A stretch of DNA of 64,000 nt, taken from positions 3,308,912-3,372,911 of the forward strand of contig JAZAYU010000010.1 of NCBI GenBank assembly GCA_038501625.1. The letters run 5' to 3'. The stretch comes from Corbicula japonica (lineage: Eukaryota; Mollusca; Bivalvia; Venerida; Cyrenidae). The position numbers were made by a program, and so were the translations under genes. The notes beneath the pieces were generated by a model that did not search any database, was not told the origin of the DNA, and was given only the letters and a program-made list of their open reading frames with translations. Positions 12,193-23,386 of this stretch are shown in pieces; position 1 is the stretch's first letter, and each line of letters starts with the position of its first letter.

Positions 12193-12710
12193 AATTAAAA
12201 AAAATCCCGACTGGATCCGCAAGAGTTTTTAAGAGCTCGGATGCAACTGATCAAAACAAGTATTGTACACAACCTTAAAAATATAGTTTTTGTTACAGTA
12301 AACTTTTTTGGCTGCTTACCAAAATTAAAAGAAATATAATAATGTATCTCTTTGGCCTCTAGACTGGCATTTTCAAATTAACTTACAAATATCATTCATT
12401 TTCATTACATCTCATTCATTTAACTGTTGAATGAATTTGACAGAACAGACAACGTTTTGTTTATATTAAAATTCAAGCATTAAAAATAAAATTGGTCTTG
12501 TTGGGTGGATTAATCATAATCAATCTAACCCTTTGATCTTTTTATTCATTTGCGCTGCAGTTACACTGAGTTACATGTTCGATGTGAAAAGCTTAATTAT
12601 GATTTCAGTGATAAAACATTATAATTATAATCTGTAGAATTCCTGACTTTATTTAAAAATCTCATATATGAAACAAATAGTGCATTTATTACTAAAGCGG
12701 AAAAAAACTT
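12193..12710. other. Non-coding, no feature seen
   Basis: AT-rich sequence with no coding signal and no recognised repeat. Confidence 0.35.
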
Positions 12711-12713
12711 TTA

Positions 12714-12850
12714 TGTATAGGTTAATAAATGGGCAAGCAGTGCCGCTTGTCGATAATGGCCCTGCCATATGAATAATGGCCCGAGGGACATTATAATATG
12801 GCAGGGCTATTATCGACAAGTGGCACTGCTTGCCCATTTATTTACCTATT
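12714..12850. repeat. Palindrome at the left end of family E
   Basis: Inverted arms of about 60 bp: 'aataaatgggcaagcagtgc' followed by 'cgataatggccctgcc', mirrored by 'ggcagggctattatcgac' and 'gcactgcttgcccattta'. The 62-codon frame on the minus strand here is a shadow. Confidence 0.8.
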
Positions 12851-13568
12851 TATTACATGTGTACGTTAATCTCCCTTCACTTTGTACTTGATTGGGCACT
12901 TTCATTGATACAATTACTACATCATGATGTCAGTGACTACGTCATTAAAAAAATTTGAGTTTATATGTGACGTCATTTAACGAATGTTTTCTATTTCACT
13001 CATTACCGTTTGTTTATTTTGTTTTAACTCAAGGGAAAGGATAGGGATTTGCTAAACTTTGAATGCTAGAAGTGATAATCGTGGTATGAGTCTGTAAATG
13101 CAATGATTTGAGAGTGTTTCATTCTTATACCTCTGCTGCGAGCTTCTTTTACACCAGGCTTTTAGGCTAGCTTTGTGAATATTATCACAGGTGTTCGGCA
13201 TGTTGGACCCAGTCAAAACCCCTTTCCCTCACACTACTACCCTCCCTTGAAAAAAAAGCTCTACAGAAATTTTTTTTTCTTGATATATATATTTTAACAA
13301 GGTAGATATCTTCACTATTGAAAAATGCATATCTATCTGCTTTGAGCCCTGTAACTCTTCGAAATACTGCTCAATTGTCACAAACTATGGCTCATATTTC
13401 GTGGGATAGATGTATTAGCACATACCATCACAGAAATCATTTACTTTCCGTTGAATTCGGTAGCAAACACATCGCTAACTCGAGGAATGCTTTGGTCGGC
13501 TCTCGTCAGACCGATCCGTAATGGCCAAATTTACATCATTAAAACCATATATCGACATGGCTTTACTT

Positions 13569-13729
13569 AAGGATTGAATGTTATTTTCGTGCGTTTCATC
13601 GATGTATGAAATGTCAGTTGCCGAACATCTAATTTGCATAAACACCGAATGTGTTTATGTACAAATTAGATGTAAGGCAACTGACATTTCATACATCGAT
13701 GAAACGCACGAAAATAACATTCAATCCTT
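13569..13729. repeat. Internal palindrome inside the foldback element
   Basis: A 161-bp near-perfect inverted repeat starting 'aaggattgaatgttatttt' and ending 'aaaataacattcaatcctt', with the apex at 'aacaccgaatgtgttt'. It occurs only beside the left arm, so it is probably a later insertion into the foldback element. Confidence 0.75.
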
Positions 13730-14639
13730 ATAATTACAACCTACTATCACATTTTATTTATAACCTTTGACAAACTTTTTATTTACGATAGATGTGGTTT
13801 ACTTTTCGCGGAGTAATACCATCGGCTTGGATGATTCAAATTTCTACGTTACAAAATGGCCGATTTCAAACCGCGATATTTTTACAAATGTTGATTTGTT
13901 GACTCCAGTGACACATTTTTCCTTTAAAAATAATTATTGAGTCCAATGACTTTTACAAATAAAAATAATATAAAATCTTCAAAATGGAAAGAAAATTCAT
14001 AGAAACTCATTGCGAATAAAAACTCATTGCGAATACAAAATGTACATACCGTTAATCGGTCCCGATCAATATATCCACATGCATTATTCCTTCTCATTTA
14101 CTATAATTTAAACCCTATCCCGACACTTTTGGTGAAAACGAAGCTCCCTGCTGCGGTATAAGAATGAAACACTTTCAAATTCTAGCCGTTACATACGTAT
14201 ACCACGGTAAACACTTCTAGCATCTTCGGGTCTTGTCCAAATGTTGTTATTGTTTTTATTTAATCCTCCAATTCTTTAAAATATTTCAAACATAAATCCT
14301 AAGTCTGACAGAATCAATCATGACGCTTAGAAATGTAGACATTTGTTCGATTACGTCACAACTTACTATATGACGTAGTGAGTTATGCTCTATCGTGACG
14401 TAACTGCTTACTTAAAATTTCCCTCTTCATTATTGATTTAGTGCTCGTTTAATTGGGAGTGAAATAAGGTATGTAGAGTTGTAGACTTTGAATGATGGCT
14501 GGGCGGGGCAAATAAACAAGTCAATGATAAATATTTATCAAAAGTGGTCCGATACGACTTCATTGAGAAATGAAACGCAGTCACGTGACACTTGTTAGCC
14601 AATCAGATTTGTAATATTTTGTAAAACGTTACAAGGTTG

Positions 14640-15030
14640 TAATTATGTACGAACTATGCACTCTTTCGAAGAAATACAATGTATTGGTTCACTCACCAGA
14701 TCGCAATACCGTTGTTTTTGCGTGAACTTTGCAGGATTGCAATAAATTTATCTTCGTATTTTGGTTGAACTACAATTCAGCCACATCATCTAGACGCTTG
14801 AAAAGGTGAAGGTCGTGGAGGTGTGTCTCATTCGGATAACGGGAAGAAACGGAAAGTCAAGGACGTTTTGCAAGCGCTTGAAATGACAAAGATCAATGAA
14901 CACTACAAGATATAATTCCTGAAATAACGGCTGCGCTGCTTACAGGAAGCGAAAATCCATCATTCAACTGATAGTTAGTGAACATATACATTGTATTTCT
15001 TCGAAAGAATGCATAGTTCGTACTTAAAGC
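14640..15030. repeat. Second inverted pair near the right arm
   Basis: The segment 'gtacgaactatgcactcttt' and 'cgaagaaatacaatgta' at about 14,648-14,690 is mirrored at about 14,985-15,022. The interval between is unique sequence. It forms a third hairpin level within the element. Confidence 0.65.
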
Positions 15031-15719
15031 CATGCCGATATATGGTTTTACTGATGTAAATATGGCCATTACGGATCGGTCTGACGAGAGCCGACCAAAG
15101 CATTTCTCGAGTTAGCGATGTGTTTGCTACCGAATTCAACGGAAAGTTAATGATTTCTGTGATGGTATGTGCTAATACATCTATCCCACGAAATATGAGC
15201 CATAGTTTGTGACAATTGAGCAGTGTTTCAAAGAGTTACAGGGCTCAAAGCAGATAGATATGCATTTTTCAATAGTGAAGTTATCTACCTTGTTAAAATA
15301 TATATATCAAGAAAAAAAATTTTCTGTAGAGCTTTTTTTTCTTCAAGGGAGGGCAGTAGTGTGAGGGGAAAGGGGTTTTGACTGGGTCCAACATGCCGAA
15401 CACCTGTGAATATTATGGTACGAATGAATGGAAAAGAAAAAGGAAAGAAGTGATTTTAAATTGGGAATATTTTACGGGTATGTACAATTTATTCTTATTT
15501 TAATGATGAAATGTGATTAAACCAATGATAACAATTGAAAACCTAAAAATAAAATCGCAGGGCCATTATCGATAATGGCCCTGCCTCTCATAAGTTAATG
15601 CCCTGCGACCTTGAATAACGCTTCCGGTCGTAACGTAAATTTGTTACTATTTATAGTAACACATGTTATAAATGATTGTAATTTTTACAATAAAGTTTTA
15701 AGTAATGAAACTTCATGTA

Positions 15720-16050
15720 GAGGTTAAGAGGTTGTTGGGTTGGAGCATTTCGAACATCACTCAAAATTTAGGTAACATTTTGTTTGAAAATATTAGTTTC
15801 GAACTTCAAATCCAATTCTACTTGCCTTAGCATGAAATTCGTACATACAAAATTTTAATTGGCTTTTTAGTTTGTTTACATAATAAGAACGCAAATGACA
15901 ATGTTTTTAGACCTCGTGTTCATATTTTGATTTCAGCATTTTGTGGAAGAAGGTCGCCGATTGTTTATACTTTTACAAAACTAACCACTTAAACGAGACA
16001 TTTGTAATTAACTTAGTAATTATCTTTAAAAGACAGCAAACAAATTCCCA
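15720..16050. repeat. Diverged dispersed segment, related to 19,470-20,170
   Basis: Order of shared words: 'gaacatcactcaaaatttag' (15,750) against 'gaaacatcactttag' (19,478); 'ttcgaacttcaaat' against 'tatcgaacttcaaag'; 'gcaaatgacaatgttttt' against 'gcaaatggcaatgtttta'. Old repeat of unknown class. Confidence 0.45.
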
Positions 16051-16261
16051 GTACAGCTCTAATGACAATATACTCCGCTGAAAAATCCAGTCTGGCTATT
16101 TCGGGGAAATGTGTAGTCTCGGCAACTACTCAATAATTTGTTCTCTGGCTTATCGTTATATATGTTCACCTACCAAAGCCATGTGATGGCAATACCATTG
16201 AAGAAATGCAAAAACGGTCCTTTTAATCAAGTCAATTTTCAACAGAACAAAAACGTTTTTA

Positions 16262-16278
16262 ACCAGCGAAGCTGGTTT
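16262..16278. repeat. Short hairpin with GCGAAGC apex
   Basis: AACCAGCGAAGCTGGTT is a complementary stem around the GCGAAGC mini-hairpin sequence. It lies alone in AT-rich sequence. Confidence 0.5.
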
Positions 16279-16394
16279 TACTAATCACAATTCTGAAATC
16301 GGTATCAAACCAACTGGTAAAAGGCGATTTACGCATTTCAGAGAAATCAGAGTAAGTAAAGTAGTCCCCAAGTTTCCGGTTACGTGTTAAAGTT

Positions 16395-16625
16395 GGTATT
16401 AACTACGTCATGTTGATAGGACAAAACCTGTGCGGTGCATCAATGGTCAAATTCATCTGTACGACAGTTTGATTAAATGTAAAATCGGTGCGGTTCATAT
16501 TTCTAGGACTTGATCGGTGCGGTGCAACAATGGTCAAACATTGTCCGTGACCACGATTTTTCACTCACCAAGATATCGTTGGGTATATTCCATATCTCCG
16601 TGTCCGTCCGACGTATGGAATATGG
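16395..16625. repeat. Short direct repeats and a small inverted pair
   Basis: 'gtgcggtgcatcaatggtca' and 'gtgcggtgcaacaatggtca' recur about 90 bp apart, with a third partial 'tcggtgcggttca' between them. A small inverted pair 'attccatatct' and 'cgtatggaatat' lies at the right. Function unknown. Confidence 0.45.
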
Positions 16626-17173
16626 GTCGCACTAATTTCTGCTAATTCGAAGCTCAAAATAACATTGAAAACATTTTCTTTATTTTGTCATTTTAAAGCA
16701 ATTTCAATATTGGACTGTTTGTTTCACGAAATATCTTTTTTTTATCTTTAACAATAACGATAATGATAAATTTCCATCTTAGCATATTTTTCTTCAATTG
16801 TTCACTTTATGAAACCAATGCGCAAATGCTTTCACTTGAAATTTTAAAGACATATTGCGAACATTTGTTTATTATTTGATGGTAGGCGTTCATGAGCGTT
16901 TAAATCACTGAACATGAAGCAATCATCATTGCTAAATTTGTTTATACATATTGGATTTCCACATATAAGCTTGATCAGTAAACAATTAACTATTGAGATG
17001 TGTAAAATTTTACATATTAAAACTACTATACCGGATATTACTCGTATAGAAATAAAGACATGTAAGATTTACAGATCTATGTATTCGAAACATGCTACGA
17101 GCAAGCGCGGTACGTGTCCGGCTATCACGTGATCTAAAATTTGTGATTACTGGTCAGAAAAAAATGATCATAA
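16626..17173. other. Non-coding, no feature seen
   Basis: AT-rich. The 72-codon frame at 16,914-17,132 has no motif. Confidence 0.35.
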
Positions 17174-17280
17174 AAGCGAACAGTTTAAATCCTAATCAGA
17201 TCGCACAGATGTGCCAGCTGATATGGATCTAAACTGTTCGCACAAGCTATGAAGGTATATCTATGGAGTAAAGGGTTAAC
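17174..17280. mobile_element. MITE family D, copy 1
   Basis: Imperfect inverted repeat: 'gcgaacagttta' with 'taaactgttcgc', inner 'cagatcgcacagatgtgcca' and 'gctgat', ending in the family terminus 'gtaaagggttaac'. Related copies lie at 26.7, 29.2 and 63.1 kb. TTAACCCTTT-ended MITEs of this kind are familiar to me from bivalve genomes. Confidence 0.65.
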
Positions 17281-18180
17281 AGAAGCCTTCATCCAGATAA
17301 TACATGGAAACCCTTATTTCCACTATCATTTAGACAAGAGGAAGTTCTTTGCGAGTAAACCAAGTTTTTTTGCTTTTTCGTAAATGGATACATGTATGAG
17401 AATCATGGCACTGGTTATTCTCAATAAGGAAAATCGCTTCGCTGGTTTTCTGTACTTTCAGGACTTTGATTTAATTGTGGTACAGATGACTGTGAGAGTA
17501 ATGTTATATACTGAAAAAAAAGAAAGTATCCACTTTTATGCTTATTTTCTCTTAAGCACTTGTTCAATTAATCAGGAAAGCTTTTAATAATGTTTTACTA
17601 TTTTAATTTAGTTGTTTTTAAGTTTAATTGTTAATGGGCATAATCTTCCATACCAAGACCCGAACAACTTCCAGTCGATTAACAATTAATAATTGATTAA
17701 AAACACTGCATATTCAATTTAAAGGGAGGTAACTGGAAATGGTTGGAATTTCTAGCGTTATTCTTAGAGGACTATTTGTTTTTGTTATGAATGTTTTGTG
17801 ATTTTAATCACACCAAGAACAGGAAAACTTTATTTAATTATAATAAACGTGAATATTGTTTAGAATCACTTACTTATTCTTGAAACACTAATTATAACAA
17901 AAGGGAAAGATAACTAAGTTGTGACTGCAGATTTTCAAGAACATTTAGTTTCTTTGTAATGCTTGCAGAAATGCAGATTTGTTCAAAGAAAGAATCTTAC
18001 TTTTCCTTTTTCTAATTTTACAAACTAACGGGTAGAAAATAGATACTTTTCATTTTTGCTGATTATATGACAAATCTACGCAGAGGTAGAATATACAATG
18101 GGCTTTTAGAACTGCATTTTTGTATCTTTTTAACCAATATAATATAGTACAGTAAAGTATTTTGACTTGTTACCTAATTA
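17281..18180. other. Non-coding, no feature seen
   Basis: AT-rich. 'aaagggaggtaactgg' at about 17,721 resembles an element-end motif also found at about 1,560 and 44,210. The 67-codon frame at 17,384 has no motif. Confidence 0.35.
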
Positions 18181-18183
18181 AAA

Positions 18184-18535
18184 AAAAGAAATATGAATAT
18201 CAGGAATCGCCAAACTAACAAAACACAGCCTCCCTAAGCAGCGACATGAAGTGAGGAAAAGAGAGCATGTTTTTTGTATGTCAAATTCAAATAAGACGCC
18301 ACAAACAATTAACGAAACCTGGGGGTTTCAACCATGTTCTAAGGTGCAACGACATCACACTTGCCCCAACAGGTTCTAATTTCACAAAACAAGTATTAGT
18401 TGTATTGGTGAAATAACTCCAACCCACCCATCAGCTCAACAATGTTGCATGAAAAAGCACACAAACATATAAAACATAAGAAGCTAATAGCATTGAAAAG
18501 CCAAAGGGTGATTTATAACTCTAAGATCGAGTAAG
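18184..18535 (-). repeat. Family A repeat, intermediate-length copy
   Basis: Constant end 'gaaatatgaatatcagga', then the 'cttgccccaacaggttct' and 'ctccaacccacccatcag' blocks and 'agctaatagcattgaaaagc'. About 70 bp normally present after 'acgaaa' is deleted. Truncated at the far end relative to the 3.0- and 42.4-kb copies. Confidence 0.75.
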
Positions 18536-19451
18536 CTCTGTCTACAAAGCACAGATTAAGCAAAGGTCATCCGGACTTCTTTCATTTGTACGTTATTCCG
18601 CAATACCTTAGATAAAATGTATAAACTTACAAACTTGAAGGCAAAATAAACATCCGATTGAAGATTAAGATTAAAGTTCTACTCCTTTACTAACTGCTAT
18701 AATAAAATGAAACTTGGCATATTTTGTATAAAAGATTTCTTGGCTTTGTCCATCCAATAATAAATCAGCAATGTGTCTGAAAATAGAACCTTTGATTTAG
18801 AGATAATAAGGGAAAAGTACAATTAATTGGACTTATTAGAGCAATATAAGCTTGTTTCTAATCGAAAGCCACTAGCCGTAAACTGTGTAAAGCTGTCAAC
18901 AAAACATAAAAGACGATTCTATAAGAAGCTAGAATCGAGTAGATCATGTTCGGATCATTTGATTGTCGCATTAGAATAATATTATCACTGACGCATAGCG
19001 CAAGAACCTGTAGGAAAAATACTTTGATTTGATAATATAAATCTTTATCATAAACTTGTTTTTATTCTAATTTTATGAGCTTTCTCCATTAATTTTGTTG
19101 TTTTGTGGTGTACTTTTCTGTTTATCTTTTTACTGTCTGTGTAGGGAGGTGTGTTTCGTGAGCATGTCCTCCAGTGCTGACATATCATACATTCGGTGAA
19201 AGCTCGTCTAAAAGGCCTCAAAGAAAATCACTACGAGCGGATGACAATGTTTTATACGTGCTCTTCATATTTTGACAATTTAAAGGGCGAACTGTTTGCC
19301 TGATCAGGCCAACAAACGTGTATAAGAAAAGTTCTCACCATGTTGAACAGCACCTAATCAATTAAAAGCTGTACTATTGAGAACTCACAGAAGGGGTGTA
19401 CAAAAATGAATTATCGCAAGTTGTTTGTGTATATCTTTCTACTATATCTAG

Positions 19452-19493
19452 ACACAGAGAATCTATCCGCGTTCGTTTGAAACATCACTTTAG
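19452..19493 (+). other. Splice-like 42-nt segment (doubtful exon)
   Basis: It is preceded by a pyrimidine-rich 'tatctttctactatatctag' and followed by 'gtaagaa', a very good donor. One frame is open (HRESIRVRLKHHF, then two leftover nt). However, the same segment is part of a diverged repeat shared with 15.75 kb, where the splice signals are not conserved, so I regard it as chance. Confidence 0.12.
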
Positions 19494-19539
19494 GTAAGAA
19501 TTTGTGTGAAAATGTTTGGAGGTTAGTATCGAACTTCAA

Positions 19540-19700
19540 AGTAGTAGTAGTAGTTTATTATGTAATAAGCCATAATGGCCCATGATCATAATTATATACA
19601 TAAAACACTGAATAACACAATGTGGCATGGTAAGACAATGATGCATGATCATACGTAAAATGTTACTGGTACACTATTACAGTTATGACATTATATTTTA
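19540..19700 (-). mobile_element. Possible 3' tail of a 5'-truncated LINE
   Basis: Read on the minus strand, the segment ends 'ataataaactactactact', a short triplet tail typical of many non-LTR retrotransposons. No coding part is recognisable. Confidence 0.35.
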
Positions 19701-20660
19701 AAACCACACATTTATATATTTGGGAGAGACATTTTGTGAAATGTTATTAACAATTAAAGGCAAGTCGTAAGAAAATTATAAAAAGTATTTTAGTATCTGG
19801 TCTCTTTTTTAAAATCTATTGTTACAAGCCTTTACAGGAACATATAATCTATCCATTATACAAACTGCGAAAGCAATCGGATTACTTCAGACAATATTAA
19901 TCAGAAAGAATGTATTCTCTCTTCACTGACACTAAAAGACAATTACAAGTGACTCGGCTCAGTGTCAAATGAAGAGAAAAACAGAGCGCATACTTACACA
20001 AATGTAATGGGCGTATTACGCTTGTATACATAGATACTATTCATTCGTTTTTTCTTTAGTAAGAAAGCAAATGGCAATGTTTTAATACCACAATATATTT
20101 GCATTCTGTTTGTCTGTTTGTTTAATCACGTCAAAAACGTGTAAATGGGAAGGCCCAGTGTCATAATTTTTGAGAAATACAGAATGAATACTTACAGAAA
20201 TTAAATGGAAGTATTTGATGATTATTATGATTCGTTCATTTACTTAATAAACAAGAAAAAACGAATGAAAAGTATCTCGGCTCCTTGCCATTATTTTAAA
20301 TCAGAACGCATTAATTAACTGTAGCACGTTACAGGAAATGGTGTTTTCGATCATATTTTGACATTTTAGTTGATACTATTTTTGGAAAGAATTTCTTAAT
20401 TGTTTTTGAGGTCGTAGTTGAAATTGATCGTTTCATAAACCCATGCTCTATTCCTCTTTTCTTTTTTTGACTTGATCTATGATCCAAACCTGTGTTTTCT
20501 GGGAGTTGCAATTTCGGATAATGCATACTTAACTTTTACAATTAACTAATATTTTCTCATAACTAAATGGAGAGTTTGTTACCCAGCTGACGAAATAATG
20601 TGATTTTTATCGCGAAATGCGTAACAAGTAATGCCGTCTGCTTAACATATAGAGGATATT
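19701..20660. other. Non-coding, diverged repeats only
   Basis: Internal similarity between about 19,985-20,070 and 20,150-20,260 ('acagagcgcatacttaca' against 'acagaatgaatacttaca'). No gene seen. The 65-codon minus frame at 20,329 has no domain. Confidence 0.35.
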
Positions 20661-20661
20661 T

Positions 20662-20806
20662 GTTTTTACCAGTGTAAGATAGAAATATATTTCACCGAGT
20701 GAGCTCCGGAATTGGTATTTTCACGAGTGGCGAAGCCACGAGTGAAAATACATAATTCCGGAGTTCACGAGTGAATATATTTCTATCTTACACTGGTAAA
20801 AACAAA
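20662..20806. mobile_element. Palindromic MITE with GCGAAGC apex (family F)
   Basis: Near-perfect inverted repeat. The left arm reads 'gtttttaccagtgtaagat', 'agaaatatatttcac' and 'gagtgagctccggaatt', and the right arm mirrors it. The centre 'cgagtggcgaagccacgag' contains GCGAAGC. A diverged relative at 23,387-23,875 is split by another MITE. Another related palindrome lies at 49.57 kb. Confidence 0.8.
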
Positions 20807-20819
20807 TTTTCTTTTTATT

Positions 20820-21170
20820 TTATGCTTTTAGTGCATAATTTGTGTGAAATAGGCAGAAACATTGCATGAAATGGCGCCAAAAACGTTTGTCTTCGACGTG
20901 ACGTCATGACGTCATATGACTAAACTTGAGTCCGATTTCTAAACGTTCTCATTCGGACTGTTGCGTGCGTTTGGGTACCAACGTCAAAAAACAGTGAAAA
21001 TAAAAATGATATTCCACTGTTTGAAAACAGTGAAATACCACTTTTATTTCACCGGGAAAATTCTATATTTCTCTGAAAAGCATAAAATAATATGACGTCA
21101 TTTTAACAATAGGCGTCAGGTGACCGAAGATACCATTCCGGTGACGCAACACGTATAGCATTCAATGGAT
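20820..21170. repeat. CRE-rich dispersed segment next to family F
   Basis: Holds two abutting CRE octamers at 20,899-20,914 and another at 21,093-21,100. It resembles 23,880-24,110 and 47,940-48,175 ('cgcgaaatgc', 'gacgtcat', 'ccgaaggtacc'-like and 'gacgc' blocks). The palindrome and this flank may form one larger element. Confidence 0.5.
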
Positions 21171-22140
21171 GCATGTTACACTTGTTTTCATAATAATACT
21201 AGGCGACAATGACGGTCATTGGTCTGTAACAATAGTAATAGTAAAAACAACTTACAACGATAAACTGATCGACACATTGTTGTTGCTTTTCTAATTTTTT
21301 TTGCTAAAATAGGAAGATTGCATTTAATGAAACGTCTGCGATGAGAAAATAAAGAAAAGATCATTGAATAAAACGTCTGCGAACTTTGATTATTTTGCTG
21401 CAAATTTAGTTCAACAGCTTGAGGGTTTTTCGCCGTTATTCTTAACTTGTGAAAATGCTCTAGTGGTTTTTCTTTATCATATCATTGCAAGTTTCTTGAG
21501 TTTTTTTTAATTTAAAAGCAGGGTAAAAACAACTGAAGAATAAAGACGCATATTTACTTTATTCTTAATAAATAGAAGGATATGATTCATTCGTAGAATA
21601 AACACGCCGCGTCTCTTTTTCTGAATTTCTAAATATATGGTAAGAAATGAGTAAAAAAAACTGTAGAAATAATGGAAACATTCTTTCTTGGTTAGTAGTA
21701 AGCCTTCAAATCAGAGACAGTAGAATAAATATGATTCTCTCATTATTTTTCATGTAAATTGTATATAAAAAAGCAAAATATGCGAAAAGAACCGAGAATG
21801 ATTATAAATTAAATTTAAATCATAAATACAAAAATATGGAGAATAAACATAACAGTTTTCTTAATCAATGGATCAAGGGTGAGCAATCGAAAGCATTAAA
21901 TGTCCATATAGGTTTATGAACTGTCCGAACATATGAGGCGATTTGTTGTGTTTTATTTTATTTATAATGTAATCCATTATAATCTGTAAGGAATAAAATC
22001 ATTTAATGTGCTATTTATGAAAATTCATTTGCTTTTATGCACTTACATAATTATCACATAGGTAAGTTTAATTTGTTATTTTTCATTGATTGTGAAATCA
22101 GTTATTCCAACTTATATTATTATTTGACTGCTTCGTTGGT
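21171..22140. other. Non-coding, no feature seen
   Basis: AT-rich. The 71-codon minus frame at 21,188 crosses A/T runs and has no motif. Confidence 0.35.
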
Positions 22141-22194
22141 TGCTAACCAGTACTCGCCCCGAATGTGGATTGGGGAAACTGAACACGAATCTCG

Positions 22195-22263
22195 TCCCTA
22201 GTGAGATTCAAACATGAATCTTGAGTCCTATGTTCTACCCATAGACCACTGTTCTCTCATTTG
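22195..22263 (-). repeat. tRNA-like SINE head or tRNA pseudogene
   Basis: On the minus strand 'tggtctatgggtagaac' resembles the internal A box and 'gtttgaatctc' resembles the B box, spaced as in a tRNA. The loop between can be drawn with a CAA anticodon (Leu-like), but acceptor pairing is poor. Probably a tRNA-derived SINE head. Confidence 0.45.
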
Positions 22264-22941
22264 GAGGTCCGCCGCATACAGTATATATCATCCGTTTGAC
22301 TACGGTCAACATAGAAATTGAAATCACATAGGTTAAAACCGAGATAAGCATGGACATTTAATAGCTGGTATGCATGGTAGCATAGGTTCAAAGCAATTTT
22401 ATATTAATAGAATTATGTACCTTCTAATTAATGGTCCAATAGAGGAACATAGTTAGAGGTTAAGTCCCGGTTTCAAGGAAAAGGAAAGTGGAATAAGCAT
22501 TGCAAAATAATTGATTCAGCAAACAGCATAGAGAAAAGCAAATACAATATGGTTCCGTTCACTATAAAATATATAACCTACAATTAACGGCCCACAAAGT
22601 TGGCGTATGTGCTAAAATAGATTTCAAAATTGATCTATACATTCTAAACTCTTAGAAAGTATCATAAGATACTTACCTAGCGGTGAAAAGCTTGGTGTCA
22701 TCTCCAAAATATTTTATGTTATATTGATGAAGACTAGCTTCCACACGTCTTTTGAAATAAGATAACATTCCTTTCTTATAAACTCTGTCATATTTTCACT
22801 AGATAACATTCAAATCGAAACATAATACTGTATGTCCGAAAGTAAATTCACTACTATGAATGTTTAATAAAGAACAACGTGCTAATCTTTGCTATAAGTT
22901 ATGATCGTTTATGTATTCCTCGCCGTTACGTGTATTGGAAA

Positions 22942-23079
22942 ATGGCGGAGAGTACAAATATAGAAAAGTCAATGGCTGCAGCAGCAAAGGAAACTTTTAT
23001 CGATAATCGGAAAGGGAGACGAGTATCAAGTAACGGACAAGGACAGACTAGTTGTCTCGTTTCCAATACGATATGTTGA
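22942..23079 (+). CDS. Candidate small ORF or first exon, MAEST...
   Basis: An ATG in a YY1-like context (AAAATGGCGG) opens a 45-codon frame starting MAESTNIEKSMAAAAKETF and ending at a TGA. Its composition (Ala, Glu, Lys, Arg) is more protein-like than its neighbours, and the local GC content is raised. No clear donor lies inside; 'tcaagtaacg' is weak. No family recognised. It could be the first exon of a gene running right, a micro-protein or chance. Confidence 0.25.
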   Translation: MAESTNIEKSMAAAAKETFIDNRKGRRVSSNGQGQTSCLVSNTIC

Positions 23080-23386
23080 AGTTATTTACCTTCTGTGTTT
23101 CAACATGTGTCGGTAGTGGTTATCTTTCATTGCTACTGCGCCTAGCTTACAGTCTTACAGGAGAGTTAATGCTTCGATATGGCACGCGGTTAGCACGGCT
23201 ATTCCATAAACGATAGATTTAACAGTTAAACCCATAGTTTCACAGATTTAAACCTAGGATTTATGAGTCTCGTTTTATTGTGCTAAAGCATAAATACATT
23301 CTTGAAAGAAAAAATATGTAACGCAGAGTTAAAACACACAGTAACAAACAACATCGAATTCACAAACTATATTTAAGAGTCAAGTT

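Larger units (their letters stand above)
13186..15408. mobile_element. hAT-like foldback element with 8-bp target duplication
   Basis: This 2,223-bp insertion sits in family E and is flanked on both sides by AATATTAT (13,178-13,185 and 15,409-15,416). Its ends are exact inverted copies beginning CACAGGTGTTCGGCATG. The inverted arms run to about 380 bp each (13,186-13,566 and 15,024-15,408) with few mismatches. The uninterrupted family-E copy at 31.8 kb has a single 'gtgaatattatgg' at the equivalent place. An 8-bp duplication is typical of the hAT superfamily, though P and Merlin elements also make 8-9 bp duplications. No transposase is visible inside, so it is non-autonomous. The 67-codon frame at 13,318 lies in an arm. 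Confidence 0.85.
12714..15665. mobile_element. Family E MITE interrupted by a 2.2-kb foldback element
   Basis: The outer parts (12,714-13,185 and 15,409-15,665) match the copy at 31,831-32,500. The match runs from 'ggttaataaatgg' through 'tgacgtcatttaacgaatg', 'cctctgctgcgagcttct' and 'ttttacgggtatgtacaatt' to 'tagtaacacatgt'. The right part holds the 28-bp perfect palindrome centred on 'ccattatcgataatgg' (about 15,560-15,587). The 31.8-kb copy lacks the internal foldback and so gives the unoccupied site. It also lacks about 170 bp corresponding to 12,784-12,950. No ORF of note. Confidence 0.85.

Noticed and set aside
19452..19493. 42-nt segment with strong splice signals
   Set aside because: Belongs to a diverged dispersed repeat also present at 15.75 kb, where the signals are not kept.
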